Origin: Paraburkholderia metrosideri
GTDB lineage: Bacteria; Pseudomonadota; Gammaproteobacteria; Burkholderiales; Burkholderiaceae
Assembly (NCBI RefSeq): GCF_904848625.1
Contig: NZ_CAJHCP010000003.1
Span: 434,001-498,000 of the forward strand
Direction: 5' to 3'
DNA: 64,000 nt
Numbering within the stretch: position 1 is the first letter of the stretch; each line of letters opens with the position of its first letter. The position numbers and the translations under genes are program-made. The notes under the pieces were generated by a model, which was not told the DNA's origin, did not search any database, and saw only the letters and a list, made by a program, of their open reading frames with translations. Positions 62,303-64,000 of this stretch are shown here, piece by piece.

Positions 62303-63290
62303 GGTGGTCTTCTAGCCAACGTACGTATCGATCGACACCTTCCTGCACGCTCAAAAACGGCGCGTCGTAACCGGCTGCGCGCAGCTTCGACTGGTCGGCC
62401 TGCGTGAAGCATTGATACTTGCCGCGCAACGCGTCAGGAAACGGAATGTATTCGATCAGACCGCGCTCCACCTGCTCCGCCAGCGACAAGGCCGGCTCGT
62501 TGTTCAACGAACGCAGCGTGTTGACCACCGTGCTCGCGATATCGTTGAACGGTTGCGCGCGGCCGCTGCCCAGGTTGAAGATGCCCGACTCGTCCGGGTT
62601 GTCGAAGAAGAACAGGTTGACCTTCACGACGTCTTCGATCGAAACGAAGTCGCGCGTCTGCTCGCCCGCCGCATAACCGTTGTACTCGCCGAACAGTTTG
62701 ACCTTGCCGTCAGCGTGAAACTGGTTGAAGTTGTGAAACGCGACCGACGCCATGCGCGCTTTATGCGTTTCGCGCGGACCGTACACGTTGAAGTAACGGA
62801 AGCCGGCAATCTGGCTCTTCGCAGTGGGCAGCACTCGGCGAATCACCTGGTCGAACAGGAACTTCGAATAACCGTACACGTTCAGCGGCTGCTCGACTTC
62901 GCGCTCTTCGACAAAGCGGCTCGAGCCGCCATAAGTCGCCGCCGACGATGCATACAGGAACTGGATGTTCTGCGCCTGGCAGACATCGAGTACGTCGCGG
63001 CTGTAGCGGAAGTTGTTTTCCATCATGTAGCGGCCGTCGGATTCCATTGTGTCCGAACAGGCGCCTTCGTGGAAAATCGCGCGCACTTTGCCAAAGTCGC
63101 CGCGCCTGAAGCGCTCGACGAATTCGGTCTTGTCGAGATAATCGTCGATCTCGCAATCGACCAGATTCTTGAACTTGTCCGCACGCGTGAGGTTGTCGAC
63201 GGCGATGATGCGTTGCTCGCCGCGCTCGTTGAGTGCCTTCACGAGATTGCTGCCGATAAAACCGGCTGCGCCGGTGACGATGAGGGTCAT
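62295..63290 (-). CDS. hldD: ADP-L-glycero-D-manno-heptose 6-epimerase
   Basis: 331 residues, extended SDR. The N-terminal [18 protein letters not shown] is followed by [19 protein letters not shown], the HldD signature. The triad is in [12 protein letters not shown] and [14 protein letters not shown]. It converts ADP-D-glycero- to ADP-L-glycero-D-manno-heptose for the lipid A core. It follows the heptose kinase gene by 48 bases. This is distinct from the GDP-heptose route at 15,595-18,539. Confidence 0.96.
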   Translation of the reverse strand: MTLIVTGAAGFIGSNLVKALNERGEQRIIAVDNLTRADKFKNLVDCEIDDYLDKTEFVERFRRGDFGKVRAIFHEGACSDTMESDGRYMMENNFRYSRDVLDVCQAQNIQFLYASSAATYGGSSRFVEEREVEQPLNVYGYSKFLFDQVIRRVLPTAKSQIAGFRYFNVYGPRETHKARMASVAFHNFNQFHADGKVKLFGEYNGYAAGEQTRDFVSIEDVVKVNLFFFDNPDESGIFNLGSGRAQPFNDIASTVVNTLRSLNNEPALSLAEQVERGLIEYIPFPDALRGKYQCFTQADQSKLRAAGYDAPFLSVQEGVDRYVRWLEDHRG

Positions 63291-63338
63291 GGTTAAATCT
63301 TTATTTTCCCGTAGGCTGAGAGTGAGCGCTGCACGCGC

Positions 63339-64000
63339 TTAGCGAGGGAAAAGCTCGTCGTACGCAATAGGAGCGGTGCCGACCTTACCCACAACAACGC
63401 CCGCCGCGCTATTAGCGTACACGACGGCCTTCGCCAGCGGCAGCCCGGCTCCAAGCATCGCGGCGACAGTACCGATAACCGTGTCTCCGGCACCGGATAC
63501 GTCGTAGACATCCCGAGCGGCAGTCGGGAAATGAGTCGACTCCCTTTCGGTAAATAGCGTCATGCCCTCTTCCGAACGAGTTAGCAGGAGGGCGTCAATA
63601 TCGAGCGAATGACGCAGTTCGGACACCCGTCGCATGAGTTCGTTTTCGGAAGGCCATGATCCGATTACTTCGCGCAACTCCGCCCGATTCGGCGTAATCA
63701 GGGAAGCACCGCGATAACGGTGCCAATCCGTCCCTTTTGGGTCGATCAGAACATGCTTTCCCGCGGCGCGAGCCTTCGAGATCATGCTTGAAACGTGGGT
63801 CAATCCGCCTTTCGCATAGTCCGATAGCAGCACAACCGAACATTCCCCCAGCAGGCTGTCGAACCGGGCCAAACCTGCGAGCAATATTTCCTTAGTCGGC
63901 GGCTCTTCAAAGTCGGCGCGTATCAGTTGCTGCTGCCGTGCGATGACGCGAAGCTTGATGATCGTCGAAATCGACGCGTCCCGTTCAGCGAACGCCCGCA
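63339..64000 (-). CDS. hldA: D-glycero-beta-D-manno-heptose 7-phosphate kinase, 5' end outside the window
   Basis: The frame is open to the right window edge, so about 220 residues of the C-terminal part are seen. The visible N-terminal end reads FAERDASISTIIKLRVIARQ and then FEEPPTKEI. The PfkB-type signature with the catalytic Asp is DVYDVSGAGDTVIGTVAAML near the end, and it stops after VGTAPIAYDELFP without the adenylyltransferase domain of bifunctional HldE, so it is the single-domain HldA form. It phosphorylates heptose 7-phosphate for ADP-heptose synthesis and stands directly upstream of hldD. Confidence 0.93.
   Translation of the reverse strand, partial: RAFAERDASISTIIKLRVIARQQQLIRADFEEPPTKEILLAGLARFDSLLGECSVVLLSDYAKGGLTHVSSMISKARAAGKHVLIDPKGTDWHRYRGASLITPNRAELREVIGSWPSENELMRRVSELRHSLDIDALLLTRSEEGMTLFTERESTHFPTAARDVYDVSGAGDTVIGTVAAMLGAGLPLAKAVVYANSAAGVVVGKVGTAPIAYDELFPR

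Overview
The window looks like a chromosome segment from a member of the Burkholderiales, most likely Paraburkholderia or a close relative. This is inferred from the high GC content, the gene families and their grouping; no rRNA or tRNA is present to confirm it. It is almost entirely a cell-surface polysaccharide region, made of two different assembly systems separated by a 12 kb strip of mobile and decaying DNA.

Region 1 (about 1-20,030) is a Wzx/Wzy-type exopolysaccharide cluster. It holds a 5'-truncated FAD/NAD-binding protein, GT4 glycosyltransferases (1616, 6218, 7815), a phytanoyl-CoA-dioxygenase-like enzyme (3180), a membrane acyltransferase (4606), a Wzx-like flippase, a Wzy-like polymerase and a Wzc-type tyrosine autokinase (9034-14,122), and a secreted GH99-like glycanase transcribed divergently from the kinase gene. 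A tightly coupled operon, hddA-gmhA-hddC-gmhB, makes GDP-D-glycero-D-manno-heptose and lies next to a perosamine-synthase-like aminotransferase. A chemoreceptor gene (20,790) ends the region.

Region 2 (about 22,670-36,220) starts with an intact WecA/WbpL-like polyprenyl-phosphate sugar-1-phosphate transferase. Three further partial copies of the 3' end of this gene follow at about 25,640, 32,800 and 36,066. Interleaved with them are three copies of a NERD-domain gene (two broken), an integrase-like gene pair, a full tyrosine recombinase with a small partner gene, long stretches without genes, an O-antigen ligase gene, and an IS3/IS21 scar. This looks like a repeatedly used insertion or recombination site.

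Region 3 (36,255-64,000) is an ABC-transporter-type O-antigen/LPS cluster: WbpM-like dehydratase, WbpL-like initiator, SDR epimerase, several large multidomain glycosyltransferases, Wzt/Wzm, and HldD/HldA for ADP-heptose. Embedded in it (41,294-49,227, plus strand) is an operon resembling the mycobacterial decaprenyl-phosphoryl-arabinose pathway: a HAD-UbiA fusion, DprE1-like, DprE2-like, a GT-C-like membrane protein, an SDR, an FAD amine-oxidase-like enzyme and a GtrA protein. The most interesting inference is that this operon makes a polyprenyl-phosphate-linked D-arabinofuranose donor, moves it across the inner membrane and uses it to decorate the surface glycan. The second notable signal is the ladder of decaying 3' gene ends in region 2.
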